Assembly: GCA_034004685.1 (NCBI GenBank)
Contig: JAVEWG010000031.1
Location: 1 to 44,915, forward strand
From: JAEUNX01 sp034004685
GTDB lineage: Bacteria; Pseudomonadota; Gammaproteobacteria; Burkholderiales; Rhodocyclaceae
DNA: 44,915 nucleotides
Reading direction: 5' to 3'
The notes under the pieces: generated by a model
What the model saw: only the letters and a program-made list of their open reading frames with translations
What the model was told of the DNA's origin: nothing
Databases searched by the model: none
Shown here: piece after piece, positions 1-8,479 of the stretch
Numbering within the stretch: the stretch's first letter is position 1
Layout: each line of letters opens with the position of its first letter
Position numbers and translations under genes: made by a program

Positions 1-1553
1 TCGGCCAGCTTGCGCACCTCGGCGGCCACCACGGCGAAGCCCTTGCCGTGCTCGCCGGCCCGGGCCGCCTCGATGGCCGCATTCAGGGCCAGCAGGTTGG
101 TCTGGTAGGCGATGTCGTCGATGATGCCGATCTTGTCGGCGATCTGCTTCATCGCCCCCACCGTTTGGACCACCGTATGGCCGCCTTCGACAGCCTGGGC
201 CGCCGCCTTGGTCGCCATCCCATCGGTGACCTGGGCATTCTCGGTGTTCTGGTTGATCGTGGCGGCCATCTGTTCGATGGACGCCGTGGTCTCCTCCAGG
301 GAGGCCACCTGCTCGGACGCCCCTTGAGCCAGCGACTGGGCGGTGACGGAAACCTGCTCCGAAGCGTTCAGCAGCGCGTCGGCGGCCACCGACACGGCCC
401 CCAGGGTGTTCGACAGCTTATCCACCGTGTAAGCCATGGAGGCCATCAACTGGCCCATCTCGTCCTGGGAGTCGATCCGGACCTGGACGGTCAGATCCCC
501 CTCCGCCAAGCGCTTGGCCACCTCCACGCTCTCCCGGAGGCGCCGCAGCATTCCGGTCAGCAGCCAGAAGAACAGGATCGCCAGGGTCGTGACCACCAGG
601 GCGGAAACCAGGGAGAAACCGATGCCCCACAGGGCCTGCCGTTCATAGGCCGTGACACGCTCCTGGAGCCCGCTGGCGAGCTTGTCCTCGAAGACCTTCA
701 TGCCGTCGATCTTGGCGGTGATGGTGGCAAACCAGCTTGCCGGCTCGACGCCGAAATTACCTTCCAGGGCCTTCTCCACGGCGATGGCCCGCAGACGGGC
801 AGTCTCCCGCACGGGGGCGTCGCCATACAGGGTCTCGAGCGCCTTCAGGGTTGCAGGGCCCGCCAGGGTGCGAAACGTTGCCAGATAGACGTCCTGGGCG
901 GAAATCAGGGTCTGCAGGCGCTGGAAGAGGGGAATGGCCATCGGCCCGTTGGCGGCAAAGGCTCCATTCAAGGTCGCCCGCTCGCGGCCGGCCTGTTCCT
1001 TGGCGTTGATGAACTGCACATAGGCCATCATCTGTTTGGCGATATCGGCCTGCTCAGTCACCAAGGTGGCCATGCCGAGCATTGCCAGCAGGCGGTCGAT
1101 GGCGTCGGTGTAGGCCGCGAAGGATTCCGGCGCCGTCAGCTGCAGCGAACCGATGCGTTGCCGCAGCTCGGTAAGCGTGCTGAGGTTGGCGACCCCATCG
1201 TTGAGGGTCTCCAGGAGGGCGGCGGGCAACGCACTGGCCTCGTCGGTGGCCAGCAGATCGGTGAGGGCCTTGTGCTGGCCGTCGGTGAGCCCGCGCTGGG
1301 TATCCACCTCGACAACGAATTTCGTGCCCTTGCTGCCGAGCAGGCCGGCCGAGAGGCCGCGCTCTTTCTGCAGTTCATGAACCACGCCACTGACTGCGAT
1401 GGCGGTGCGCTCGATGGCGGCAACCTCCCGGGACCGGCGCAATTCCCGCCAGTCCCCCACCAGGCCCGACAGGGTGTAGTAGAGGGTGCCCGCCAGCACC
1501 GCGCCAAAGAGCAGCAGCAGGCGGCCGCGCAAGGTCGTCAACATCCCGAACAT
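1..1553 (-). CDS. Methyl-accepting chemotaxis protein with NIT sensor domain (partial, C-terminus beyond window)
   Basis: Transmembrane chemoreceptor that would relay a periplasmic signal to CheA/CheW. Reading from 1553, a first membrane segment (about residues 8-30) is followed by a helical domain with the stretch VHELQKERGLSAGLLGSKG, the signature of the NIT (nitrate/nitrite-sensing) family. A second membrane segment near residues 295-325, a HAMP domain (RLAEGDLTVRI) and the signalling hairpin (IIDDIAYQTNLLALNAAIEA) follow. The frame is open to base 1, giving 517 codons, so roughly the last 140 residues are missing. The start at 1553 has a GGAGGAG ribosome site 8 nt upstream. It lies 66 bp after cheW in the same operon. 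The NIT assignment is from motif recognition; the actual ligand is not known. Confidence 0.9.
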   Translation of the reverse strand, partial: MFGMLTTLRGRLLLLFGAVLAGTLYYTLSGLVGDWRELRRSREVAAIERTAIAVSGVVHELQKERGLSAGLLGSKGTKFVVEVDTQRGLTDGQHKALTDLLATDEASALPAALLETLNDGVANLSTLTELRQRIGSLQLTAPESFAAYTDAIDRLLAMLGMATLVTEQADIAKQMMAYVQFINAKEQAGRERATLNGAFAANGPMAIPLFQRLQTLISAQDVYLATFRTLAGPATLKALETLYGDAPVRETARLRAIAVEKALEGNFGVEPASWFATITAKIDGMKVFEDKLASGLQERVTAYERQALWGIGFSLVSALVVTTLAILFFWLLTGMLRRLRESVEVAKRLAEGDLTVQVRIDSQDEMGQLMASMAYTVDKLSNTLGAVSVAADALLNASEQVSVTAQSLAQGASEQVASLEETTASIEQMAATINQNTENAQVTDGMATKAAAQAVEGGHTVVQTVGAMKQIADKIGIIDDIAYQTNLLALNAAIEAARAGEHGKGFAVVAAEVRKLA

Positions 1554-1619
1554 CGTGTTCTCTCCTCCAACCGCTGATCAACAGCCTGCTTTTATTCGAT
1601 CGCCATGAAAACACCCGGG

Positions 1620-2174
1620 CTAGGTGCCATCAGCAGCGCCCGCCGGCCCCCCCACATCGGCCAGCATGGCCATTTCATCCACCGAGAGGACCTTCTGGAT
1701 TTCCAGGATGATGACAAACCTGCCGTCCACCTTGCCCATGCCGGCGATGAAGTCGGCGCGGATCCGGGCGCCAAAGGACGGGGGCGGCTCGATTTCGGCG
1801 GCCTGGATTTCGAGGACTTCGGAAACGGCATCCACCATGATTCCGATGTCCTGGCGGACATCCGCCTGGGTCACCTCGACGATGACGATGCAGGTGCGGC
1901 GCTGAACCTCGCTGGCCTTGCCGCCAAAGCGCGCGGCCAGATCGATGACGGGCACCACGGCGCCCCGCAGATTGATCACGCCGCGGATGAAGCTGGGCAT
2001 CATCGGAATCTCGGTGAGGTGACCGTATTCGATGATCTCCTTCACGTTGAGGATGCCGACGGCGAACATCTCGCCACCCAAGGTGAAGGTGAGGTATTGA
2101 TGGGTTTCCCCGCCGCCGGCGCCCGTCCGGGCAACGGCGGCCGGACCGCCGGGGGCCTTGACCAAATCGTTCAT
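1620..2174 (-). CDS. cheW: Chemotaxis coupling protein CheW
   Basis: Cytoplasmic scaffold that links chemoreceptors to the CheA kinase. The 184-residue product carries a CheW domain from about residue 25, with YLTFTLGGEMFAVGILNVKE at its start and the conserved stretch FIRGVINLRGAVVPVIDLAA near residue 65. An Ala/Gly-rich N-terminal tail of about 25 residues is slightly longer than in minimal CheW proteins. It sits 12 bp after the 4HB-type MCP gene and 66 bp before the NIT-type MCP gene, so it probably couples both to the CheA encoded upstream. Identification is secure from the conserved motifs and context. Confidence 0.95.
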   Translation of the reverse strand: MNDLVKAPGGPAAVARTGAGGGETHQYLTFTLGGEMFAVGILNVKEIIEYGHLTEIPMMPSFIRGVINLRGAVVPVIDLAARFGGKASEVQRRTCIVIVEVTQADVRQDIGIMVDAVSEVLEIQAAEIEPPPSFGARIRADFIAGMGKVDGRFVIILEIQKVLSVDEMAMLADVGGPAGAADGT

Positions 2175-2186
2175 GGCAGGGGCTCC

Positions 2187-3821
2187 TCAAAAACGCTCGA
2201 AGTCGTGCTCATCCACCGGCGCATGGGCCTTGAAGCTGGCGGCCGTGCTCCGAGGCGCAGGCGCGGGGCGGATGGCGGCGGTCGGCCTGGCCCGGGCCCC
2301 GGAACCAACCCCAGCCCTTTTTTCCTCAAGACGGAAGAAGCTCATCAACTCCTGCAGCTGGGCGGCCTGCCCGCCCATTTCCTCGGCGGTGGCGGCCAGC
2401 TCCTCGGAGGCCGAGGCGTTTTGCTGGGTGGCCTTGTTGAGCTGGCCCATGGCGCTGTTGATCTGCCCCACGCCGGCGCTTTGCTCCTGGCTCGCCGCGG
2501 CGATTTCCTGGACCAGGTCGGAGGTCTTCTTGATGGAGGGCACCATCTCCCCCAGGAGGCTGCCGGCCTTTTCCGCCAGCCTCACCGAGGACGAGGCGAC
2601 CTGGCCGATTTCCTGGGCGGCCACCTGGCTACGTTCGGCCAGCTTGCGCACCTCGGCGGCCACCACGGCGAAGCCCTTGCCGTGTTCGCCGGCCCGGGCC
2701 GCCTCGATGGCCGCGTTCAGGGCCAGCAGATTGGTCTGGTAGGCGATGTCGTCGATGATGCTGATCTTGTCGGCGATCTGCTTCATGGCGTCCACGGTTT
2801 CCTTCACCGCATCGCCCCCTTCCTGGGCCTGATTGGCCGCCGAAGTGGCCATCCCGTCGGTAACCTTGGCGTTCTCGGTGTTCTGATTGATCGAGGCGGT
2901 CATCTGTTCGATCGAAGCCGTGGTTTCCTCCACCGAGGCGGCCTGCTCGGAGGAAGCCTGGGAGAGGGACTGGGCGGTTTCCGAGACCTGGCCGGCGGCG
3001 CTGCTGAGGGCGTCGCTGGCCACGTTCACCTCGCTGATGATCTGGGTCAGCTTGGCGATCATGGCCTGGGTGGAGCTCATCAACTGGCCGACCTCGTCGG
3101 AGCTGTCCGCCGTGACCTTCACCGTCAAGTCCCCTTCGGCCAGGGCCTGGGCGGCAGCGGCCGCTTCCGACACCGGCCTGGTGATGCTGCGGGTCACCCA
3201 GAAGGCAAAGCCGGTGGCCAGCAGAATGGAAGACAGGGCCATCACAAGGATCATCAGCTGGGTCTGGTTGGCAACCTCGTCGGCGCGCTTGCCGGTCTCG
3301 TCCATGAGCTTGGACTGGAATGCGATCAGGTCGCTGATGTTGCCGATGTAGTCGTTGAAGGTCTTGCGCACATCCCCCGTGAGCAGGGCGATGGCCTCAT
3401 CGGTCTTGCCGCCCGAAGTCAGTTCGATGAATTTCTCCTGCATGGGTACGAAGGCCGCGCGGCTTTCCACCATGCGCTTGAGGATGGCCTTGCCCTCGTC
3501 GCTGACGATCGTCGCGGTGAGCTTCTCCAGCCGTTCACCGATGACCTTGCGCGCCGCCGGAATCCGCTCCAGCTCCTTTTTCACGGCGGCCGGATCCTTG
3601 ACCAGCACCGCGTTACGCATCGCCCGGGCCATGACGTTCAGCTCATCGATCATGTCATTGGCCTGGACGGTCTTGGGAAACTTGTCCGTCACCATGTCAC
3701 GGATCTCCCCGGTCAGCTGCCCGAGGCGCAGATAGGAGATAGCGGAAATCGCAACGAGCAGCACCAGCACGAGGCCGAAGCCCAGGCCGAGGCGAACGCC
3801 GATTTTCAGGTTCTTGAACAT
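2187..3821 (-). CDS. Methyl-accepting chemotaxis protein with four-helix-bundle sensor domain
   Basis: Transmembrane chemoreceptor of 544 residues. It starts with a membrane segment (about 10-30), then a periplasmic region of about 160 residues resembling the 4HB_MCP sensor family, a second membrane segment near 190-212, a HAMP domain (ALAEGDLTVKV) and the long signalling domain with the tip IIDDIAYQTNLLALNAAIEA. The C-terminus has a flexible Ala/Pro-rich linker ending EHDFERF; I do not see a clear NWETF-type CheR/CheB tether. The signalling region is nearly identical in DNA to that of the NIT-type receptor at the left edge (bases 2635-2785 against 1-150), pointing to duplication or gene conversion. 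It lies between cheA (103 bp gap) and cheW (12 bp gap). Confidence 0.94.
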   Translation of the reverse strand: MFKNLKIGVRLGLGFGLVLVLLVAISAISYLRLGQLTGEIRDMVTDKFPKTVQANDMIDELNVMARAMRNAVLVKDPAAVKKELERIPAARKVIGERLEKLTATIVSDEGKAILKRMVESRAAFVPMQEKFIELTSGGKTDEAIALLTGDVRKTFNDYIGNISDLIAFQSKLMDETGKRADEVANQTQLMILVMALSSILLATGFAFWVTRSITRPVSEAAAAAQALAEGDLTVKVTADSSDEVGQLMSSTQAMIAKLTQIISEVNVASDALSSAAGQVSETAQSLSQASSEQAASVEETTASIEQMTASINQNTENAKVTDGMATSAANQAQEGGDAVKETVDAMKQIADKISIIDDIAYQTNLLALNAAIEAARAGEHGKGFAVVAAEVRKLAERSQVAAQEIGQVASSSVRLAEKAGSLLGEMVPSIKKTSDLVQEIAAASQEQSAGVGQINSAMGQLNKATQQNASASEELAATAEEMGGQAAQLQELMSFFRLEEKRAGVGSGARARPTAAIRPAPAPRSTAASFKAHAPVDEHDFERF

Positions 3822-3924
3822 GGGTTTGATACCTTTCGGAGCGAAATCAATGGATCAGGGTTGATGACGGGCAAATCGAAAAGACACACCACAGGCGGGG
3901 CCTGCACAGGTTTTTTGGGGGGAT

Positions 3925-6141
3925 TCAGGACGATTCGAGCTGAGCGGCGGCCGGATGGCCCGGGCGGGCGCGCTGCGCTTCCTGGCTGGCGCAGCGAGCC
4001 ACCAGGGCCGGCACATCGAGAATCAGGGCCACCTCGCCGCTGCCCAGGATGGTGGAACCGCCGATGCCCCGCAGATGCTTGAACAGGCTGCCCAGGGGCT
4101 TGATGACGGTCTGGAATTCGCCAAGCAATTGATCGACGACGATGCCCGCCTTCTGCCCGGAATACTGCACCACCACCACGTTTTCCCGGTCTGGCGGCGG
4201 GCCGTCCACGTCGAACATCTCCCGCAGGCGCATGAAGGGCAAGACCTCGCCCCGCAGGTTGAGCATGTGGCCCCGGGTGTCATCCCCCCGCAGCTCAAGG
4301 CATTCCACGACGCTATCGAGGGGGACCACGTAGGCGGCTTCCCCCACGCCGGTGAGGAAACCGTCGATGATCGCCAGGGTCAGGGGCAGGCGGATGATGA
4401 AGCGCGAACCAGTGCCCAGCTGGGTCCGCACGTCGATGGTGCCGCGCAGGGCCTGAATGTTGCGCTTGACCACATCCATCCCCACGCCCCGGCCGGACAG
4501 GTTGGAGATCTTGTCGGCGGTGGAGAAGCCGGCTTCGAAAATCAGGTTGATGATCTCTTGCTCGGACAGGGTCTGGCCGGGTTGAATCAGGCTGCGCTCG
4601 ATGGCCTTGGCCTGGATCTTCTCGGCATTGAGGCCGCCGCCGTCGTCGGCCACCTCGATGACGATGCTGCCCGAGTCATGGAAGGCGTTGAGTTCTACCC
4701 GGCCGGTGGCCGGCTTGCCGGCGGCCTCCCGCGCGGCCGCGGATTCGATGCCGTGATCCATGGCGTTGCGTACCAGGTGCATCAGGGGATCGCCGATCTT
4801 TTCCACCACCGATTTATCCAGTTCGGTGTCGGCGCCGGAAATCACCAGATCGATCTCCTTGCCCAGTTCCTTCGAGACGTCCCGGACCACCCGCTGGAAG
4901 CGGTTGAAGGTCTCGCCGATCTGCACCATGCGCAGCTGCAAGGCTGAGTCGCGGATACTCTCCACCAGGCGGGAGAGCACCGAAGTGGCCTCCACCAGTT
5001 GGGGCTGGCTGCTCCTGTGGGCGAGCAGGTTGGCGCTGGCGCCGGCGATCACCAGCTCGCCGACGAGATCGATGAGCTGGTCGAGCTTGTCGGCCTGCAC
5101 CCGGATGAGGCGGGCCTCGGCCACCTTCTTGTCGGCAACCCGTTTTTGCTTGGCCGCGGCGGCCTCGACGATTTCCGGCTGCACCAGGCGCTGGTCCACC
5201 AGGATTTCCCCAAGCTGGGGCACCGCAAGCTCCCTTGCATCGGACTGAACCGCCGCGTGCTGCTGGGCGCTGAGGCCGTCCTGAAGCTCTTCCTGGGTCA
5301 GGGCACCCGACTTGACCAGGATTTCCCCCAGCCGCATGGTTTCTTCCGGCAACAGCTCGATCAGGGCGATGTAGTCAGCCACCTTGCTGTTGGGGGGCAG
5401 GATATGCAGTTCGATCTCATCGCGGCAGAAGGCAAAGACGTTTTCGATCTGATCCTTGCTGGCATGGCTGCGCAGGGCGATTTCAAAGCCCAGGTAACAG
5501 GCCTCCGGATCCAGCTCCTCCGCCACCGGCATCCCGTCAAACAGGGTAGTGAGATGCACGATCTCCCCGAGGCTGAGCAGATAGCGCAGGAAAGCCAGGG
5601 GCTCCATGCCGTTCCTGAGCACCTCCCGGCCAAACCGCACCGAGATGTGCCAGCAGTCGGTCATCGAGGTGTCGCCACCGGCCCGCTGCAGGCTCCCCTG
5701 GGGCGCCTGGGCCAGGACGGAGCCGGATGGCGGCGCGGCGGCCTCCCCCGAAGCGAAGACCCGCAAGCGCTCGGCGGTACCCTCCCCCTCCACCGCGAGG
5801 GCCTCGTCCTCATCCAGACAGCCAGCGGCGACCCGGTCAAGCAGGGCACCGATATGGTCGCAACCCGCCAGGAGCACGGTGATCAATTCGCCGTTCACCT
5901 GGATCTCGCCGTTGCGCAACCGGTCGAGGACATTTTCCAGGATGTGGGTGAAACACTCGATCTGGGTCAGCTCGACCACGCCGGCAGCACCCTTGATGGT
6001 GTGGGCGGCGCGAAAAATCCCGTTGATGGTTTCTGCGTCATGGTCGCCCTGCTCCATGCGCAGCAAGCCCTCTTCCATCGCCGAGAGCTGTTCGCAGGCT
6101 TCCTGGGCGAAGACTGAATGGATCTCTTCCATGGGCGCCAT
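3925..6141 (-). CDS. cheA: Chemotaxis histidine kinase CheA with extra internal repeats
   Basis: Receptor-controlled kinase that phosphorylates CheY-type regulators; 738 residues. Domains in order: an HPt domain (1-105) with the phospho-accepting His47 in AAHTIKGAAGVV; a Gly/Ala/Pro linker; a domain at about 160-255 beginning DCWHISVRFGREVLRNG, in the place of the usual P2 region; two similar repeats at about 270-330 (LGEILVKSGALTQEEL and LGEILVDQRLVQPEIV) that resemble the N-terminal fold of type II secretion/MshE ATPases; dimerisation helices; the ATPase domain with N box HLVRNAMDHGIE and G boxes DDGGGL and GRGVGMDVVK; and a C-terminal CheW-like regulatory domain. A nearby Met4 is an alternative start. 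It is 2 bp after the STAS gene. No receiver domain is fused, which fits the separate CheY. Confidence 0.96.
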   Translation of the reverse strand: MAPMEEIHSVFAQEACEQLSAMEEGLLRMEQGDHDAETINGIFRAAHTIKGAAGVVELTQIECFTHILENVLDRLRNGEIQVNGELITVLLAGCDHIGALLDRVAAGCLDEDEALAVEGEGTAERLRVFASGEAAAPPSGSVLAQAPQGSLQRAGGDTSMTDCWHISVRFGREVLRNGMEPLAFLRYLLSLGEIVHLTTLFDGMPVAEELDPEACYLGFEIALRSHASKDQIENVFAFCRDEIELHILPPNSKVADYIALIELLPEETMRLGEILVKSGALTQEELQDGLSAQQHAAVQSDARELAVPQLGEILVDQRLVQPEIVEAAAAKQKRVADKKVAEARLIRVQADKLDQLIDLVGELVIAGASANLLAHRSSQPQLVEATSVLSRLVESIRDSALQLRMVQIGETFNRFQRVVRDVSKELGKEIDLVISGADTELDKSVVEKIGDPLMHLVRNAMDHGIESAAAREAAGKPATGRVELNAFHDSGSIVIEVADDGGGLNAEKIQAKAIERSLIQPGQTLSEQEIINLIFEAGFSTADKISNLSGRGVGMDVVKRNIQALRGTIDVRTQLGTGSRFIIRLPLTLAIIDGFLTGVGEAAYVVPLDSVVECLELRGDDTRGHMLNLRGEVLPFMRLREMFDVDGPPPDRENVVVVQYSGQKAGIVVDQLLGEFQTVIKPLGSLFKHLRGIGGSTILGSGEVALILDVPALVARCASQEAQRARPGHPAAAQLESS

Positions 6142-6143
6142 CC

Positions 6144-6470
6144 CTATGGCCGCTCGGCCAGCATGACCATCTGGACGCCGAAGTAGGCATCCATGTTGTA
6201 AAAACCGAGAACGTCGCCCACCCCGGGACTGTGGGCGACAATCCGCAGGGCGTGGCCCAGGCGTTCGCTTTCGCGCTTGGCCATCACCAGCAGCTGGAAG
6301 CCCGCGGTGTCCATTTCGCCGACCTGGGAAAGGTCCAGCTCCAGCACCTGCCGGGATTGCACCCCGTCCAGCAGGGCCTGCTTGATCTGGGCGGCTTGAT
6401 AGATGGTCATGTCACCATCCAGGGTCAGGCGCCCGGCGCCCTCCAAGGTGGTATGGGTTGAAAATTCCAT
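6144..6470 (-). CDS. STAS-domain protein (anti-sigma-factor-antagonist-like) of the chemosensory operon
   Basis: Small soluble protein of 108 residues made of one STAS domain (GRLTLDGDMTIYQAAQIKQA to the end). The canonical phosphorylatable Ser of SpoIIAA-like proteins lies in a D-S-(A/S)-G motif; here the motif is MDTAGFQLL, so a Thr takes that place. STAS proteins are found in several alternative chemosensory clusters next to cheA, and in that context are thought to modulate the array rather than a sigma factor. The gene is 2 bp before cheA and 43 bp after the short MCP gene, so it is almost certainly co-expressed with them. No partner kinase or phosphatase for it is visible in the window. 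Confidence 0.9.
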   Translation of the reverse strand: MEFSTHTTLEGAGRLTLDGDMTIYQAAQIKQALLDGVQSRQVLELDLSQVGEMDTAGFQLLVMAKRESERLGHALRIVAHSPGVGDVLGFYNMDAYFGVQMVMLAERP

Positions 6471-6513
6471 GGATTACCTAGATGGACAGTGGTCATCGGC
6501 AAAGGCTTGACGG

Positions 6514-7782
6514 TCAGAACAGTTCGATCCTGGCGCCAGCCTTCTCGCTGCTGGCCGCACTGCCCAGCGCCTGGTGATGGGAGTCCCGCTGGGAGGACAT
6601 GACATAGGCGCTATAGAGCTGCTCCAGATGGTCTGCCAGGGGCTTGAGCTGGAAATCGGGATCCTCGAACTGATGCAGACGATCGGCCAGCATCTCGGCG
6701 TGGCTGTCGAGCCGGTTGAGGGCGTCGATCACCTGCTCGATCTGCTGGCGCGTCACATCCTGGAACTGCACGCTGGCCAGGGCATCCATGAACATCGCGG
6801 CCAGCTGCTTGCTTGAGCTGTGCACGCTGGCGATCATCTGGGTCTCGTGTTCGGCCATCTCCAGGTAGTTCTTGCCGACTTCGTTGAGCTGGTTCGAAAA
6901 ATGCTGCAACGCTTCGCGCTCGGCCTGGATATTGCCGTGGGAGAGCTTGTCGGCAAACTGGGACTCGATGGAGCTGGCCACCTGCTGGATGCCCAGGCTG
7001 ATCTGGCTGACGGCCTTGTCGGTTTCCTGGGACAGCTTGCGCACCTCATCCGCCACCACCGCGAAGCCCCGGCCCGCCTCCCCCGCCCGGGCCGCCTCGA
7101 TCGCCGCGTTGAGCGCCAGCAGGTTGGTCTGGCCGGAAATGCTCTTGATGAGGTCCACCAGCTTGGACAGGGAATGGGCCTCTTCCACCACCTGGACGAT
7201 GCGCTGCTGATCCATGGTGGCCTCACTGACCCGCAGGGCGATGTAATCGTCGAGCTTGGCGATCAGCCCCCGGTTCTGGGCGATGCGCGCCTCGGAGGCA
7301 GCGATCAAGTCCTGGCTTTCCTGGGCGGAGGCATCCACCAGCTGATTGAGGCGGGTGACCACCTGGTCGATCTCCTGCAGGCGCGAAGCAATGTCGAAGG
7401 CAGCCTTTTCGGTTTCTGCCACGATGGTGGTGAGCTGGCCGCGCACCACGCCATTGAACGTCCGGACCTGCTTCAGTTCGCCACCGACCTGGTCGGCCGC
7501 GGCGACAAAGGTGCTCGCCCGCCCGGCCTGGGCTTGCGCCACCTGCTCCTGCCCAAGGCTGACATCTTTGTATAGCGCCAGGGACACCAAACGCTGCCCC
7601 AGGTAGGCGACCAGCACGATCAGGAAGGTTCCCAGCGCGTCCCCCAGGGGCGAAGGCAATCCCAGGGCGGGCAATACGGTGTGATGAAAATCATCGTTGA
7701 AGAAGTAAACGACCGTACTGGCAGTGACGGCGATCACCAGGAAGACGTTGGTTGCCCGACGCCGTATTTGCCTGAAGTCCAC
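6514..7782 (-). CDS. Methyl-accepting chemotaxis protein without periplasmic sensor domain
   Basis: Membrane-anchored receptor of 422 residues. Two closely spaced hydrophobic segments (about 12-30 and 48-66) leave only a short external loop, and no HAMP domain is evident. A coiled-coil region and the signalling tip (LVDLIKSISGQTNLLALNAA, then EAARAGEAGRGFAVVADEVR) follow. The second half differs from the other two receptors: it lacks the Ala/Ser-rich methylation helix and instead has a long helical tail with FMDALASVQFQDVTRQQIEQ, a stretch seen in a distinct MCP-like family whose genes sit beside cheY and cheA. It is 11 bp after cheY and 43 bp before the STAS gene. It may sense a membrane or cytoplasmic cue. 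Confidence 0.9.
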   Translation of the reverse strand: MDFRQIRRRATNVFLVIAVTASTVVYFFNDDFHHTVLPALGLPSPLGDALGTFLIVLVAYLGQRLVSLALYKDVSLGQEQVAQAQAGRASTFVAAADQVGGELKQVRTFNGVVRGQLTTIVAETEKAAFDIASRLQEIDQVVTRLNQLVDASAQESQDLIAASEARIAQNRGLIAKLDDYIALRVSEATMDQQRIVQVVEEAHSLSKLVDLIKSISGQTNLLALNAAIEAARAGEAGRGFAVVADEVRKLSQETDKAVSQISLGIQQVASSIESQFADKLSHGNIQAEREALQHFSNQLNEVGKNYLEMAEHETQMIASVHSSSKQLAAMFMDALASVQFQDVTRQQIEQVIDALNRLDSHAEMLADRLHQFEDPDFQLKPLADHLEQLYSAYVMSSQRDSHHQALGSAASSEKAGARIELF

Positions 7783-7793
7783 GACAACCCCCC

Positions 7794-8159
7794 TTAGCGC
7801 ACGACCAATTTGATGGTGTTGAGCAACTCGTCCGCCGTGGCGGGCTTGACCAACCAGCCGGAAGCGCCGGCGGCCTTGGCCTCGGCACGCTTGGACTGCT
7901 GGGATTCGGTGGTCAGAAAAAGGATGGGCATGAACTTGTAGTTGGGTAGCTTGCGCACTTCCTTGATGAAGTCGATGCCGTTCATGCCGGGCATGTTGAG
8001 GTCGGTGATCAACAGGTCGATCTTGCCGCCCGACTTGAACTTGTTGAGGCCCTCGTTGGCGTTAGCTGCTTTTTCGACGGCATAACCCGCCTTGGACAGG
8101 ATGTTCGAAATCGACAACAGAATCGTGGCCGAATCATCAACTAGCATGATGGTTTTCAT
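7794..8159 (-). CDS. cheY: CheY-like single-domain response regulator
   Basis: Receiver-domain protein of 121 residues, the probable phosphoryl acceptor from the CheA encoded downstream. Acidic residues Asp8-Asp9 (MKTIMLVDDSATIL), the phospho-acceptor Asp53 (ITDLNMPGMNG), the switch Thr in LFLTTES and the conserved Lys in WLVKPATADEL are all present. I chose the ATG at 8159 because it gives the canonical receiver N-terminus; an upstream in-frame start at 8210 would add 17 residues with no family support. It is the first gene of the operon, 11 bp before the short MCP gene. No output domain is present. Confidence 0.94.
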   Translation of the reverse strand: MKTIMLVDDSATILLSISNILSKAGYAVEKAANANEGLNKFKSGGKIDLLITDLNMPGMNGIDFIKEVRKLPNYKFMPILFLTTESQQSKRAEAKAAGASGWLVKPATADELLNTIKLVVR

Positions 8160-8204
8160 TGTTCCGGCGACCTTGGGCTTTGCCATGCAGGATTGAACAC
8201 GAAC

Positions 8205-8231
8205 GAGCACGCTGAACGCTAAGGCGTGCTC
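8205..8231. promoter_or_regulatory. 8-bp inverted repeat in the leader of the chemosensory operon
   Basis: The arms GAGCACGC (8205-8212) and GCGTGCTC (8224-8231) are perfect inverted repeats separated by 11 nt, 45 bp upstream of the cheY start. In RNA this would be a stable stem in the 5' leader of the cheY-led operon; as DNA it could be an operator. Nothing else identifies its role. Confidence 0.4.
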
Positions 8232-8303
8232 CCCACAACCAGGGGGTCACGATCGCTGAGAGCACCCTAGAACGTGGGGACGATAACAACGGCCGTAGCG
8301 CTT

Positions 8304-8327
8304 GTATGTCAGGGTTTCCTGACATAC
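8304..8327. promoter_or_regulatory. Perfect 10-bp-arm palindrome between cheY and phrB
   Basis: GTATGTCAGG (8304-8313) and CCTGACATAC (8318-8327) form a perfect dyad with a 4-nt centre. It lies 145 bp upstream of cheY and 150 bp beyond the end of the photolyase gene. There is no T-tract on either side, so it looks more like a protein-binding site than a terminator. The rest of the 320-bp gap (8160-8479) holds another short dyad (8205-8231) and a distant 7-bp pair (TCCCCAC 8230-8236 / GTGGGGA 8274-8280), but no convincing gene. Confidence 0.45.
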
Positions 8328-8479
8328 TGCCGAGTTCGGATCAGCCCCCCTTCAGGCAATCCCGGCAAGCGGAATCGGCGCCAAGGGGCGGCACAACCCC
8401 CGGGACAGACCTGCGGCCCAGGACGCTGCCCATGGCTCGGCGATTGGAGCGCCCCGCGCCATGAAAGCGGGTTGCGGAG

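Noticed and set aside
48..1577. Long plus-strand open frame (509 codons)
   Set aside because: It is antisense to the NIT-type MCP gene, whose domains are clear; the plus-strand translation is a low-complexity Gly/His/Gln-rich product.
1605..4082. 825-codon plus-strand open frame
   Set aside because: Antisense to cheW, the 4HB-type MCP and the end of cheA; the translation is low-complexity Gly/His/Asp-rich and matches nothing.
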